From Anaerolineaceae bacterium (GTDB lineage Bacteria; Chloroflexota; Anaerolineae; Aggregatilineales; Phototrophicaceae), in assembly GCA_020634135.1 (NCBI GenBank), contig JACKCG010000001.1, forward strand, positions 744,001 through 808,000: a stretch of 64,000 bases of DNA. Direction: 5' to 3'. The notes under the pieces were generated by a model. That model was not told the origin of the DNA. It searched no databases and worked only from the letters and a program-made list of their open reading frames with translations. The translations under genes and the position numbers were made by a program. Positions 1 through 8,902 of this stretch are shown here, piece by piece (position 1 is the first letter of the stretch; each line of letters begins with the position of its first letter).

Positions 1-1845
1 AGGCCATTGCTGATAGGGAGCAGCAACACCGCTCATCTTGTTCTGAACGGCTTCGATATTCTGCCTATTCATGCCCGCTTGCTGCTTTCCACTTCCGGGC
101 AGGTTTTGCTGACGAATCTGGGAGATGAAGACTCGATACGGTTGCAGGCTGAGCCTGTTGAATCATTTACACCGATCAACTGGAAGCCGGGTGCAAGGGT
201 CACCATCGGCAGTTACACGCTCGAACTTGACACACTGGAAATTACCGGGACATCTGTCCAGCGAGAACACGTTCACCCGGCGGCGGTTACACAGGACAAT
301 GAGCAAATTGTCCCGCCGAGCGAAGTGCTGATCTACTGGGGAGAAGATGAGCAAGAAGCTGCGCCAGGAACCTGGCAGCTATCCAATGAAGATGAAGTAG
401 AACCGCCTGCCCCACCTGAAGTAGTGACTGAACTCCCTGAAGTAACATCGTTTCCACCGCCGGAGGATATGTTATTACCGGAAATGGCAGAGGAAACCGG
501 CGCAACCACAGATGAAGAATCCGCCGCAGAGCAACCGCCACAGCCCCCGGATTGGGAAAGCACGGAAGTCATGCCCGCGCTGCCACACGAAATGGTGGCG
601 GCAGATTCACACAGTCAGGAGACACGACAACATGTCCCCGCTGGAGATGGCACGCTGCCTAAAGACTGGCAAACTGGTGGTCAGCTAAGCGCCCAGATCA
701 GCATCAACCCAGTCTACATGGCTGCCGGGGAACGGGTTCGCGTACCGGTATCAATTCGCAATCGTGGGGATCAGACGGCACAGGTGCGATTGATTGTCGC
801 TGGTATCTCACGCCAATGGGTGGAGGTGAAGGAAGTCATTGAACTCGGCCCTGGCGAAATGAAATCTACAGAGCTGGTACTTCATATCCCTCAGGATGTG
901 AGCGCCGTGTCATTCGATTGCGGGCTGCGAGTCTATGACCGATTAAACACCGATGACTACACTCTGCTGCTTCCGTTTCAGATTATCCTGAAACCGCAGC
1001 CCATCCTGACTGGCTGGCTAAACCCGTCTGAAGCACGCTTTCCAGAAAACACAATACTAGGCCTGCAAAATCATACACTGGCTGATATGGACATATTTAT
1101 TGCCGGACATGCGCCCGATGACAGGGTATTCGTTGTACCGGGCCATCCGCTGGTACAGATACCCCCCGGCCAGGTCGTGCAAATTCCCATCCAAATTCGC
1201 GTTGAACAACGCTCGTGGCTGCGTCAACGCCGTGCCAGATTCTCGCTTTCTGCTGCGCACAGCAGCCGTGCGCCCCTTGATTTTCCCGGCGTGGTGCTGA
1301 TCCCGTCGCGTCTGCCACTAAACTACATCTTACTCGCTGCCGCGTTCGTAACAATCCTGGCTATCGTCTTCCTGCTGCTCACTCGACCAGCGCAAGATAC
1401 AATCAGCATCCAACAATCGCCAACAGCGACGCCGACTCTGACAGACGTTGTGCTATCATCCCAACCGGCAGCTCTGCCTTCACCAGGGCGTAGCCCGGTT
1501 GCCACTAGCATACCTACTCAAAAACCTTCATCCACTCCAACCCTTTCGCCCACGATTCCAACCGCCACACTGGTATTGGAAGCTACCGGCATTCTGCCAA
1601 CACCTACGCCGGCCTATTCAGTTACGGCTCCCGTACCTACTGTAACCGCAAACGACCCACGTCCGTTAGGCTGCGTTGCGCCGATTCCGGAAGGATGGCA
1701 ACCTTATACAGTGCAGCCAGGAGATCGTGTATTTCGCCTGGCAATGGACTATGGCACCACAGTCACGGAAATCACTGTCGTGAACTGCCTGCCCAATCCT
1801 CGCTTACTACAAGTTGGGCAAATTCTGTTGCTGCCCGGCAACTAG
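1..1845 (+). CDS. FHA-like, membrane-anchored LysM protein (5' end cut by window edge)
   Basis: The frame is open from the left edge; a TTG at position 7 could start it, but the first residues already lie inside an FHA-like fold (IGSSNTAHLVLNG, later GARVTIGSYTLEL), so the gene probably begins outside the window. Numbering from position 7: FHA-like region about 1-80, an acidic Pro/Glu-rich linker to about 225, a beta-rich region (about 230-430) resembling CARDB-type domains, one membrane helix at about 436-458, a Thr/Pro/Ser-rich stalk, and a C-terminal LysM motif (about 563-612, YTVQPGD and LQVGQILLLPG). The layout suggests an inner sensor part joined to an outer glycan-binding LysM across the membrane. 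Binding partners are unknown. The family assignments are mine, by motif only. Confidence 0.75.
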   Translation, partial: RPLLIGSSNTAHLVLNGFDILPIHARLLLSTSGQVLLTNLGDEDSIRLQAEPVESFTPINWKPGARVTIGSYTLELDTLEITGTSVQREHVHPAAVTQDNEQIVPPSEVLIYWGEDEQEAAPGTWQLSNEDEVEPPAPPEVVTELPEVTSFPPPEDMLLPEMAEETGATTDEESAAEQPPQPPDWESTEVMPALPHEMVAADSHSQETRQHVPAGDGTLPKDWQTGGQLSAQISINPVYMAAGERVRVPVSIRNRGDQTAQVRLIVAGISRQWVEVKEVIELGPGEMKSTELVLHIPQDVSAVSFDCGLRVYDRLNTDDYTLLLPFQIILKPQPILTGWLNPSEARFPENTILGLQNHTLADMDIFIAGHAPDDRVFVVPGHPLVQIPPGQVVQIPIQIRVEQRSWLRQRRARFSLSAAHSSRAPLDFPGVVLIPSRLPLNYILLAAAFVTILAIVFLLLTRPAQDTISIQQSPTATPTLTDVVLSSQPAALPSPGRSPVATSIPTQKPSSTPTLSPTIPTATLVLEATGILPTPTPAYSVTAPVPTVTANDPRPLGCVAPIPEGWQPYTVQPGDRVFRLAMDYGTTVTEITVVNCLPNPRLLQVGQILLLPGN

Positions 1846-1865
1846 CCGACAATATGATGCCGGGC
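1833..1865. terminator. Bidirectional hairpin between convergent genes
   Basis: GCCCGGCA (1833-1840) pairs perfectly with TGCCGGGC (1858-1865), with a 17-base loop. It spans the stop codons of both convergent genes. There is no strong T-run, so termination is inferred from position and symmetry. Confidence 0.5.
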
Positions 1866-2296
1866 TAATTGGACTCAAGGTGTTCGATTGGAAGATGGAG
1901 CACCTGAATCACATCATCCAGCCATTCGAGCACTTTGTTACACGCGCTTTCCACACCCATCGGGCGATAATACAGCATCATCCCCCGATAGTCTTGTTTG
2001 TATTTTTCATGGATGCTGTATTCATCCTGGCTGATTATTTTGCGTTTCTCTATTTTACGAACCAGGGCCTGAATCGCCGATTGAACTGTCTCCCCCGAAG
2101 GCGACGCCGTGATGCTTGTCACCGCTTCATAGGTGTCATCGGCAATTTCCTTGAATCCCTGCAATTGGCCTTCGTACTCATAGCTCTTCGGGATAGTAAT
2201 AGCCCCGGCATCTTCTTCCAACCGAGACGACATACTCAAACATAAGGATTGAATAATTTGCAGGCGACTCGCGGCTTCGTTGAATGCTTGTGTCAT
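1865..2296 (-). CDS. Hypothetical helical protein, 143 aa
   Basis: No family recognised. The protein is soluble, charged and predicted mostly helical (AFNEAASRLQIIQSL near the N-terminus; KVLEWLDDVIQVLHLPIEHL at the C-terminus). There is no signal peptide or membrane segment. The ATG at 2296 is preferred over an in-frame GTG at 2305 because an AGGTG Shine-Dalgarno-like stretch sits about 8 bases upstream of the ATG and overlaps the GTG. It converges on the upstream LysM gene and is divergent from the LCP gene, so it is probably a single-gene transcript. Confidence 0.6.
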   Translation of the reverse strand: MTQAFNEAASRLQIIQSLCLSMSSRLEEDAGAITIPKSYEYEGQLQGFKEIADDTYEAVTSITASPSGETVQSAIQALVRKIEKRKIISQDEYSIHEKYKQDYRGMMLYYRPMGVESACNKVLEWLDDVIQVLHLPIEHLESN

Positions 2297-2425
2297 TATA
2301 TTCACCTAACACGATTACATTTGATCCATCTCTCATTTCATGATACTCCAAACTTCCTACCGATTTCCTAAAGCATTTCGATACATGGTGGACAATCTTC
2401 CTTGCGCTGATTAGAATAGCATTGA

Positions 2426-4315
2426 GTGAGTGGCGGTTTACCGGATAAGGACAAGGACACTTTGGCTGACGGGCAGAAAAAATCAACGCTACGGCGCATT
2501 GGCGGCTTTCTCATCTTTCGCATACTGCCGGTGGTGCTGATTGCAGGTATCATTTGGTTCAGCTATGGTGCTGCTCAGGACATTTCTCGTCGCATAGGTG
2601 AACAATCAGAAGCCAACCAACGAAATGATGGCTATGCCGCGACCGTTACCGCCATTGCCCCCACTCTGGAGACGCATACACCAACCTTCACAAGTACAGC
2701 CACCAACACGACCACGCCTACCGATACCGCTACGGCCACAGCGACAAGCATACCAACCGATACGGCAACCGCAACCGATACCTCTACAGCCACAGCGACA
2801 AGCACACCAACCGATACGGCAACCGCAACAGAAACAGCGAAACCGACTGAAGCGGCGATTTCAGTGGCGCAGGTATTCGTCACGAATACGCCCCGCTCGG
2901 CAGTCGTGACCCTCCCGGCCTTGAATACCTTGCCTCCCTCCCCTACCGAACCACCCAGCAGCACGCCAACGCTGATTCCAACCAATACCGCAACTGAAAC
3001 GCCTACAGTAACTTTCACGCCGTCCAGCACGCCGACGGCAACTGCGACGCCAACGGAAACACCGCCTCCATTACCAACCCTGCTGCTCCCGTCAGACCCA
3101 GACTTCAACCAAACAGCGCCCACCGCAATTCCGACCCGGATGGCTGCCATAGACCGGCATGGTTTCGACCTGGTGAATATTCTGCTCATGGGCGGGGATG
3201 ACGAACTAACAAACGACAATGTCACCCGTACCGACACGATGATTATCGTTTCGATTAATCGCACGACTGGCACAGTCGCCATGCTCAGTCTGCCGCGTGA
3301 CCTGTACGTTTATATCCCTGGTTGGACTATGCAGCGGCTTAACCTGGCATATACGCATGGAGAGCAGATTGGCTGGACAGATGGCGGTTTTGGATTGATG
3401 CGCCAGACTCTCTTTTATAACCTGGGTATCAATGTACACTACTATGCCATAGTCAATCTGAGTGGGTTCAAAGAAATCGTGGACACACTGGGCGGCGTGG
3501 ATATTGCCGTAGATTGCGCGATTCAGGACTACCCGCTGATTAGCGCTCCGCCCCCGCCAGAGGCCATTAAGGCCGAAGACAGTAATCTTTACACGCTGCC
3601 TGTTGGCTATTATCACATGGATGGCGGCAGTGCCTTATGGTATGCACGTTCCCGAAACAATAGCTCTGATTTTGACCGGGGACGCCGCCAGCAGCAGATC
3701 CTTCGAGCGGCACTGAGGGAAGCGCGGGATACCGGGCAACTGGCGAACCTCCCCAATTTGTGGAGTCAAGGCATCGAGATTGTTGAGACGAACATCGGGT
3801 TTAACGATATGCTCGGCCTGCTGCCAATCGCAATCGGCCTGGATACCAGTAAGATTGAGAGTTTCACCCTGGGCCGTGGCTACCATACCATCCCCTGGAC
3901 GGCTCCGGATGGCGCGAATGTTCAACTTCCAAATCCGGATGCGATGATCGAACTGCTGAACGATTTCTACCAGCCACCAACTGAAAGCCAGATCGTGATT
4001 GAAAGTGCCCGGATCGCCGTCTACAACGGCACGACGAACGCCAATTGGGACCGGGTTGCCGCCGAGCGACTGGCATGGGATAGCCTGTTTGCCTATGGAG
4101 CGGGCAGCGCTGATCGTACCGACTATACGGATACAATTCTTATAGACCACACCGGCCAGACCAAAGGAAGCAGCTTGAACGACATCGCCAGCATCCTGAA
4201 TGTCAGGCAAGAGAACATCATCTATGACCCCGATCCCAATCGCACTGCCGATTTCGAGGTCATTCTGGGCAGCAGTTATAATTCGTGTACATTTGGTGTC
4301 ATCCAGGTTAATTAA
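2426..4315 (+). CDS. LytR-CpsA-Psr (LCP) family protein with Thr-rich stalk
   Basis: LCP proteins transfer lipid-linked glycopolymers to peptidoglycan or other envelope acceptors. A short cytoplasmic N-terminus is followed by one membrane helix (about residues 27-49), a very long Thr/Ala/Pro stalk (about 75-235, with near-repeats of ATATSTPTDTAT type), and the LCP catalytic domain (about 247-440). That domain shows RTDTMIIVSIN, LSLPRDLYV, the GGVDI region and RSRNNSSDFDRGRRQQQ with conserved Arg and Asp. A C-terminal LytR_C-like domain (about 522-625, ARIAVYNGT) follows. The GTG at 2426 is the only start that keeps the membrane helix; no clear ribosome site is visible. The lipoprotein gene 17 bp downstream is probably co-transcribed. 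The exact glycopolymer cannot be told. Confidence 0.9.
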   Translation: MSGGLPDKDKDTLADGQKKSTLRRIGGFLIFRILPVVLIAGIIWFSYGAAQDISRRIGEQSEANQRNDGYAATVTAIAPTLETHTPTFTSTATNTTTPTDTATATATSIPTDTATATDTSTATATSTPTDTATATETAKPTEAAISVAQVFVTNTPRSAVVTLPALNTLPPSPTEPPSSTPTLIPTNTATETPTVTFTPSSTPTATATPTETPPPLPTLLLPSDPDFNQTAPTAIPTRMAAIDRHGFDLVNILLMGGDDELTNDNVTRTDTMIIVSINRTTGTVAMLSLPRDLYVYIPGWTMQRLNLAYTHGEQIGWTDGGFGLMRQTLFYNLGINVHYYAIVNLSGFKEIVDTLGGVDIAVDCAIQDYPLISAPPPPEAIKAEDSNLYTLPVGYYHMDGGSALWYARSRNNSSDFDRGRRQQQILRAALREARDTGQLANLPNLWSQGIEIVETNIGFNDMLGLLPIAIGLDTSKIESFTLGRGYHTIPWTAPDGANVQLPNPDAMIELLNDFYQPPTESQIVIESARIAVYNGTTNANWDRVAAERLAWDSLFAYGAGSADRTDYTDTILIDHTGQTKGSSLNDIASILNVRQENIIYDPDPNRTADFEVILGSSYNSCTFGVIQVN

Positions 4316-4332
4316 AGAGAGGCAACAGCACC

Positions 4333-4845
4333 ATGTATCCGATTTTACGTTGGTGTATACTGTTTTTATTGATCCTGTTGGCTGCCTGCACTGTAGATGA
4401 ATCGAGCCAATCCACGCCCCCTCCCCCATTGACTCTGTACCCACCGCCAGAAATCACTTTGTCTGGCACATGTGACCAGACCAGCACCTTAGAAGGGTGG
4501 CTGCAAACTACATCATTCGCGCTTAATGACTTCATCGCGACAATGAACACAACCGCCGGTCAGGAACGCGCTGAGATGTATGGTAACATCCTCAAGTTGG
4601 TTGCGCTGCGGGACTCAACCGCAGTGGCCGCCGTACCGGACTGCGCCCTCGATACCCAGCTTCGGATGGTGGACGCTATGAGTACGGCGGTGGCGACTTT
4701 CCAGGGTTACTTCAACGGTGATCTGGAAAGTCTGGGCAACACCATCGGCGATGTCAGCGCCCAGTTAGACCAGGCGATTGCCGAACAAGAAGATCTGATT
4801 GCCCGGCTGGAAGGCCAGTTCACCCAGCAAAACAACAGCCAGTAG
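4333..4845 (+). CDS. Putative lipoprotein, 170 aa
   Basis: A lipoprotein signal peptide is clear: MYPILRW, a hydrophobic stretch, then a lipobox LLAAC that places the lipidated cysteine near residue 19. The mature part begins with a short Pro/Ser-rich linker and continues as a helical domain ending in a Gln/Glu-rich helix (SAQLDQAIAEQEDLIARLEG). Two more cysteines (CDQTSTLEG and PDCALD) may form a disulfide outside the cell. No family recognised. It starts 17 bp after the LCP gene, suggesting an operon and a shared envelope role. AGAGAGGCAACAGCACC before the ATG supplies a weak ribosome site. Confidence 0.75.
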   Translation: MYPILRWCILFLLILLAACTVDESSQSTPPPPLTLYPPPEITLSGTCDQTSTLEGWLQTTSFALNDFIATMNTTAGQERAEMYGNILKLVALRDSTAVAAVPDCALDTQLRMVDAMSTAVATFQGYFNGDLESLGNTIGDVSAQLDQAIAEQEDLIARLEGQFTQQNNSQ

Positions 4846-5026
4846 CACGAAAGTGAAGCTGCACATTCGTTGCTTTCCGCTCAATCTGTTGGCGATAAGT
4901 GTTTGGAAGTGATTTGCCAAAGAACTATTGTCAATGAATTGTGTAGACATCGCCAGAACAGTTGCCTATTAACAGTGGGCATTCTATAATTGGAAGAGTG
5001 GTTTTTCCTTTCATTGGGATACTCGT

Positions 5027-6076
5027 ATGGATTTCACACACGTCAAACTGACAGCGTTGGCATCTTGTGCTGGTTGAGCGGCCAAACTCGGTCCCGGTGA
5101 CCTGGCGCAAGTTTTGCAGCCGCTGACAGGATTGTTCCAACCCGAAAACTATCCCGATTTGCTCGTCGGGCTGACTGCCCCAGACGATTCGGCTGTCTAT
5201 CGCCTGAATTCGGAGCAAGCGATTATCTCTACCATGGACTTCTTTCCGCCCGTTGTAGACGATCCCTACGCTTTTGGGGCGATTGCTGCCGCCAATGCAT
5301 TGAGCGACGTATATGCGATGGGCGGTGAACCGCTCATGGCGATTAATCTGGTCGCTTTTCCTGACGGATTGGGTCTGGAACTCCTGTCTGAAATTCTGCG
5401 GGGTGGCGCGGAAAAAGTCCGCGAATCCGGAGCAGTGATTGCCGGAGGCCATACTGTCACGGATAAAGAACCCAAATATGGGTTGGCTGTGACTGGAATG
5501 GTTCACCCAGATAAAATTATCTCAAAGAGCGGTGCCCGTCCTGGCGATAAATTGATATTGACCAAGCCACTTGGCAGCGGTGTGATTACTACGGCACTCA
5601 AAAATGGTAAAGCTGAACCTGAACATGTAGCAACCGCTGTCGCCAGCATGAGCCGGTTGAATCGAAATGCCGCCCGTATCGCGCAGCAGTTTGGGGTTCA
5701 TGCGATGACTGATATTACGGGCTATGCGCTGCTCGGGCACGCCCATGAAATGGCACACCTGAGCAATGTGGATTTCCACTTCCAGTATGCCAGCATTCCC
5801 TGGTTGCCAGGCGCACGCCAATACGCCGAGCAAGAGCTTTTCGCCGGGGGCATGTTCCGCAATATGGAATACTTTACTGAATGGGTAAACTTCGCGGAAC
5901 CAATCCAGGAAGTTGAGCGTCTGCTCCTATATGATCCTCAGACCTCTGGCGGCTTACTCATGGCCGTTCCGGCGGAACAAAGTCATGCGCTTTGCAATGC
6001 CCTGGCGGCGGTTGGCGATGAATCGGGCGTGATCGGAGAAGTAGCACCTGGGAACGGGAAAATAATCGTTAAGTAA
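5027..6076 (+). CDS. selD: Selenide, water dikinase SelD with in-frame UGA selenocysteine
   Basis: SelD makes selenophosphate from selenide and ATP, the selenium donor for selenocysteine. The frame opened at ATG 5027 reads MDFTHVKLTALASCAG, then TGA (5075-5077), then AAKLGPGDLAQVL and the rest of SelD (DDSAVY, STMDFF, ANALSDVYAMGG, the TDITGYALLGH region, DPQTSGGLL). With TGA read as selenocysteine the protein is 349 aa, the usual SelD length. The Sec falls at residue 17 and a Lys at residue 20, exactly where E. coli SelD has its catalytic Cys17 and Lys20. A caller that stops at TGA would start at the TTG at 5114 and lose the active site. SelA, SelB and tRNA-Sec are not in the window and must lie elsewhere if this is right. 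The 181 bp upstream of the ATG hold nothing recognisable. Confidence 0.93.
5081..5106 (+). promoter_or_regulatory. Candidate bacterial SECIS hairpin after the selD UGA
   Basis: GGTC (5090-5093) pairs with GACC (5099-5102) around the loop CCGGT. The stem may extend by GCC (5081-5083) with GGC (5104-5106) across an internal loop. The apical loop starts 16 bases after the TGA and contains G residues, within the spacing known for bacterial SECIS elements. The stem is short, so this is a candidate only. Confidence 0.5.
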
Positions 6077-6164
6077 GGGTGGGGAACAACGCACCCAACC
6101 CCAAACTTGATGAGCGGGATTAACCGTCCAGCATAATAATTAATTTTTGGAAGGTAGCCAGGAT

Positions 6165-6596
6165 ATGTCTCATCAGCCCACATCAAGTTACGGACTCTCA
6201 AATAGTCTATTTGTTAGCCGCAAGGCCGGTGGCGAATCCATTGTAATTGGCGGCATTGCTGAAGACGCGAGCCGCTGGACACGGGTGCTGACACAGCGAG
6301 CAGCACAAATGCTTTGGTTTAATCTGACACAACTCCTGTTCCCCGACAAATCAGATATGGTGACTGCAATGGTGATGACTGCCCCGCTTCGCAGCACAGA
6401 CTTGCCAACGATTACGACTCACGTTACAGTAGACAAGCTCGACAATGGCAATTATGAAGTTACGGGCTGGGTCGGTAACCATGTCTGGCTGCTGCTGCTT
6501 GACCAGATCGAGGCACGCCGGTTCTGGACAGCGCTCGACATTGCGTTATACCCGGTAGGCTGGCAGGGGCAGAGCAGCAATACGAAGCCCTCCTAA
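6165..6596 (+). CDS. Hypothetical protein, 143 aa
   Basis: No family recognised. The protein begins MSHQPTSSYGLSNSLFVSRK, has a mixed alpha/beta look (ESIVIGGIAE, then RWTRVLTQRAAQMLWFNLTQLL) and a beta-rich C-terminal half (LPTITTHVTVDKL, YEVTGWVGNHVWLLLLDQIEARRFW). There is no signal peptide. The ATG at 6165 is chosen over an in-frame TTG at 6147 because AAGG and AGGA stretches precede the ATG at workable distances. It lies 88 bp after selD in the same direction, but nothing in the protein ties it to selenium. Confidence 0.55.
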   Translation: MSHQPTSSYGLSNSLFVSRKAGGESIVIGGIAEDASRWTRVLTQRAAQMLWFNLTQLLFPDKSDMVTAMVMTAPLRSTDLPTITTHVTVDKLDNGNYEVTGWVGNHVWLLLLDQIEARRFWTALDIALYPVGWQGQSSNTKPS

Positions 6597-6711
6597 AAAC
6601 ACCCTCATCAGATCTGCGAATAGTAGTCTGTTCCTGTTCATATTGTGAATTGGATCAAAATACAATAGAGGATGCGTATATATTTATTCGCTCCATAAAG
6701 GAGGAAACCGC

Positions 6712-8826
6712 ATGAGTGTCTACCCACCGCCCGTTCCCAAGCCAGCAACAGCGGGGAATGGTCAGGTTGCCATCGCCCAGGCCAGGGCTATTTATGTCAA
6801 TCTCCGTACTGGCCCAGGCACAAACTATCAGGATATCGGGGATATTCGTAACAATACGATACTGGTGTATTACCCTGCTTCGCGGACCACTAGCGGTTGG
6901 GTATGGGTGGAGCAGGTCAATCTGGCTGGTTGGGTTGCCACAAGCGTCATCAGTTTTGAGGCGATCACCGCCCCCGCACCCATTACGCCTCAGCAAGCAA
7001 CCCCGTATGATGGAAAAGTTGCAATCTGGCATTGGAAAGGCGATGTTCTACCCGAAGCTTCGATTGAAGATGTTGTTCGCAACATCAAAACGACCGCACC
7101 ACATGTAACGCAGCTCTGGGTTAAAACCAGCGACGCCACAGATCGCAGTGGGGCGCAGTGGCAAGGCTATTGGGACACCAAACGTGCTCTGGCAATTGAT
7201 GGGCCGGAAAGTATTGATCGCTGGGTAGCTGTGTTGGAGCGCTACGGCATGGAGTTTCACGCCTGGTGTGTTCCCAAAGGCACGCACCTGGAAGAAGAAA
7301 CTAATATCATTATTCAAACGTGCAAGCGCCCTGGTGTGAAGTCTTTGATTCTGGATGTTGAGCCGTATGCCGGTTTCTGGCAGGGCGGGCGCGAGGGCAT
7401 CCGTCCCTACATGATGCGAATCCGGCGGGCGATACCTGGGGCGTTTCATATTGGCATGTCCATAGACCCACGCAGCCAGCACTACGCCTCTGTCTACCCT
7501 GAGGAATGGTCACCTTTCGTCAATAGTGTGCATCCTCAGGTCTACTGGGCAACTTTCCGCGAATCACCGGAAGACGCGCTTAAAGAAGCCTTCGATGTAT
7601 GGGGACACTACGGCAAGACAATCATCCCGGTACTGGATGGGGATGCCAACCCCACCGACATGAATACAGCAATCACACTCGCTACCCAGCGTCACCGTTC
7701 ACCGGGGCTAAGCTGGTGGCGATTGGGAACGATTACCCCAGCGCGCTGGCAGGTTATCAACCAACCTATTCAGCCCGGCACACCGGTACCGACGCCGCTG
7801 CCCACACCAGAACCCGGCACAGACGAGATTATCATCAAACCAGGTGATGCAGGATTTAACAGCGGTTCATACACTGGTCAACAGGAATTCCTGAGTTTCC
7901 AGGGAACATGGGGCTGGGAAGTAAAGTACAAAACAACAGAGGCCCGCTCCAGTAAAGTCTGGGTTGGATGGTCGCCGACGCTTCCTGCATCTGGCAAATA
8001 TGAAATTGCCACCTTTGTGCCAGCAAGACACGCAACCACTACCAATGCGCGTTTCAAAATCAACGGTGTTCAAGGGGCAACCAGCGAGGTCCTCGTGCCA
8101 ATTGACCAGTCGCGCTATAGCAATCAGTGGATTGCATTAGGTATTTTTGATCTGGACAAAAACAGCAATGGTGCTGGCACGGTTTTTCTGAACGACCTAA
8201 CCGGGGAAACTGGCAAAGAAATCGCCTTTGATGCCATGCGGTGGAAACGGGTGACTACCCCCTCCCCCATCCCCACCCCAGCGCCACAGGAAGGCTACGC
8301 AGATGGTTTCGACTCACCGGTTGGCACGTTGGAGGAACGGCGCGGCACAAAGGTCTGGCCCGGACAGTGGCTGGATGCCAGTCCCTTTGCCCGGCTGTAT
8401 TTTGTGGGTACGCCCAGCGAGGCCTACCATACCGGGGCGGATTTGAACCTGCCCCGCGACGCAGATGCACATGACCCGGTTTATGCTTCGGCCAGTGGGG
8501 TTGTGGTTTTTGCGGGCAAACTGCCCGTATGGGGTAATGTTATCGTCATCAAGCATGACCCGCTGCAAGATGGTCGTGTAATCTACAGCCGGTCTGCCCA
8601 TGTCGAATCAATGACTGTCAATGTCGGAGATCGAGTCCGGCGGGGACAGGAGATTGCGAAAGTGGGTAACGCTTATGGGCGTTATGCCTACCATCTGCAC
8701 TTCGATCTTAGCCCAACAACGATTCTGGAGTCACAGCCTCAGCACTGGCCTGCTAAAAACCTGAACAATCTGCTGGCGAATTATATTGACCCCCGATCCT
8801 TCATTGAGGCTAACCGTCCCAAGTAG
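6712..8826 (+). CDS. SH3b / TIM-barrel-like / beta-sandwich / M23 peptidase multidomain protein
   Basis: Domains in order: bacterial SH3 (about residues 18-82, ARAIYVNLRTGPGTNYQDIG); a region resembling a glycosidase TIM barrel (about 99-350, LWVKTSDATD, HAWCVPKG, LILDVEPYAGFW, FVNSVHPQVYWAT); a golvesin-like beta-sandwich (about 372-513); and a LytM/M23 metallopeptidase (about 570-670). The M23 zinc ligands are visible as His573 and Asp577 (YHTGADLN) and His661/His663 (HLHF). It probably cuts or remodels cell-wall peptides. The start is certain (AAAGGAGG 8 bases before ATG). Oddly, no signal peptide follows this start although the domains are typical of exported enzymes. The barrel's Asp/Glu pair (LDVEP) may be catalytic, but its family is not recognised. 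Confidence 0.85.
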   Translation: MSVYPPPVPKPATAGNGQVAIAQARAIYVNLRTGPGTNYQDIGDIRNNTILVYYPASRTTSGWVWVEQVNLAGWVATSVISFEAITAPAPITPQQATPYDGKVAIWHWKGDVLPEASIEDVVRNIKTTAPHVTQLWVKTSDATDRSGAQWQGYWDTKRALAIDGPESIDRWVAVLERYGMEFHAWCVPKGTHLEEETNIIIQTCKRPGVKSLILDVEPYAGFWQGGREGIRPYMMRIRRAIPGAFHIGMSIDPRSQHYASVYPEEWSPFVNSVHPQVYWATFRESPEDALKEAFDVWGHYGKTIIPVLDGDANPTDMNTAITLATQRHRSPGLSWWRLGTITPARWQVINQPIQPGTPVPTPLPTPEPGTDEIIIKPGDAGFNSGSYTGQQEFLSFQGTWGWEVKYKTTEARSSKVWVGWSPTLPASGKYEIATFVPARHATTTNARFKINGVQGATSEVLVPIDQSRYSNQWIALGIFDLDKNSNGAGTVFLNDLTGETGKEIAFDAMRWKRVTTPSPIPTPAPQEGYADGFDSPVGTLEERRGTKVWPGQWLDASPFARLYFVGTPSEAYHTGADLNLPRDADAHDPVYASASGVVVFAGKLPVWGNVIVIKHDPLQDGRVIYSRSAHVESMTVNVGDRVRRGQEIAKVGNAYGRYAYHLHFDLSPTTILESQPQHWPAKNLNNLLANYIDPRSFIEANRPK

Positions 8827-8852
8827 AGTCGCCACTTCCATAGGAAAGCAAA

Positions 8853-8876
8853 AACGCCGGGCATCAGTCCGGCGTT
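8853..8876. terminator. Bidirectional terminator hairpin
   Basis: AACGCCGG (8853-8860) pairs perfectly with CCGGCGTT (8869-8876) across an 8-base loop, with an A-run before and a T-rich stretch after. It lies between the convergent M23 and SufT-like genes and can serve both. Confidence 0.85.
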
Positions 8877-8902
8877 CTCTTATTCATGAATATGGCTGAT
8901 CG

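Noticed and set aside
2700..2870. Repeat array with near-identical ACAGCGACAAGCA units, considered as CRISPR or satellite DNA
   Set aside because: The units are in frame and code for the Thr/Ala/Pro stalk; spacers of CRISPR type are absent.
2632..3282. 216-aa minus-strand open frame, Val/Ala/Ser-rich
   Set aside because: It is the antisense of the Thr/Pro/Ala stalk of the LCP gene; the low-complexity composition alone explains the open frame.
3635..4444. 269-aa minus-strand open frame across the end of the LCP gene
   Set aside because: It overlaps the catalytic and LytR_C regions of a real gene and has no motif of its own.
5075..5077. selD as a pseudogene broken by a nonsense codon
   Set aside because: The TGA falls exactly at the catalytic Cys/Sec site, and the frame continues intact for the full family length. 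Selenocysteine is the better reading.
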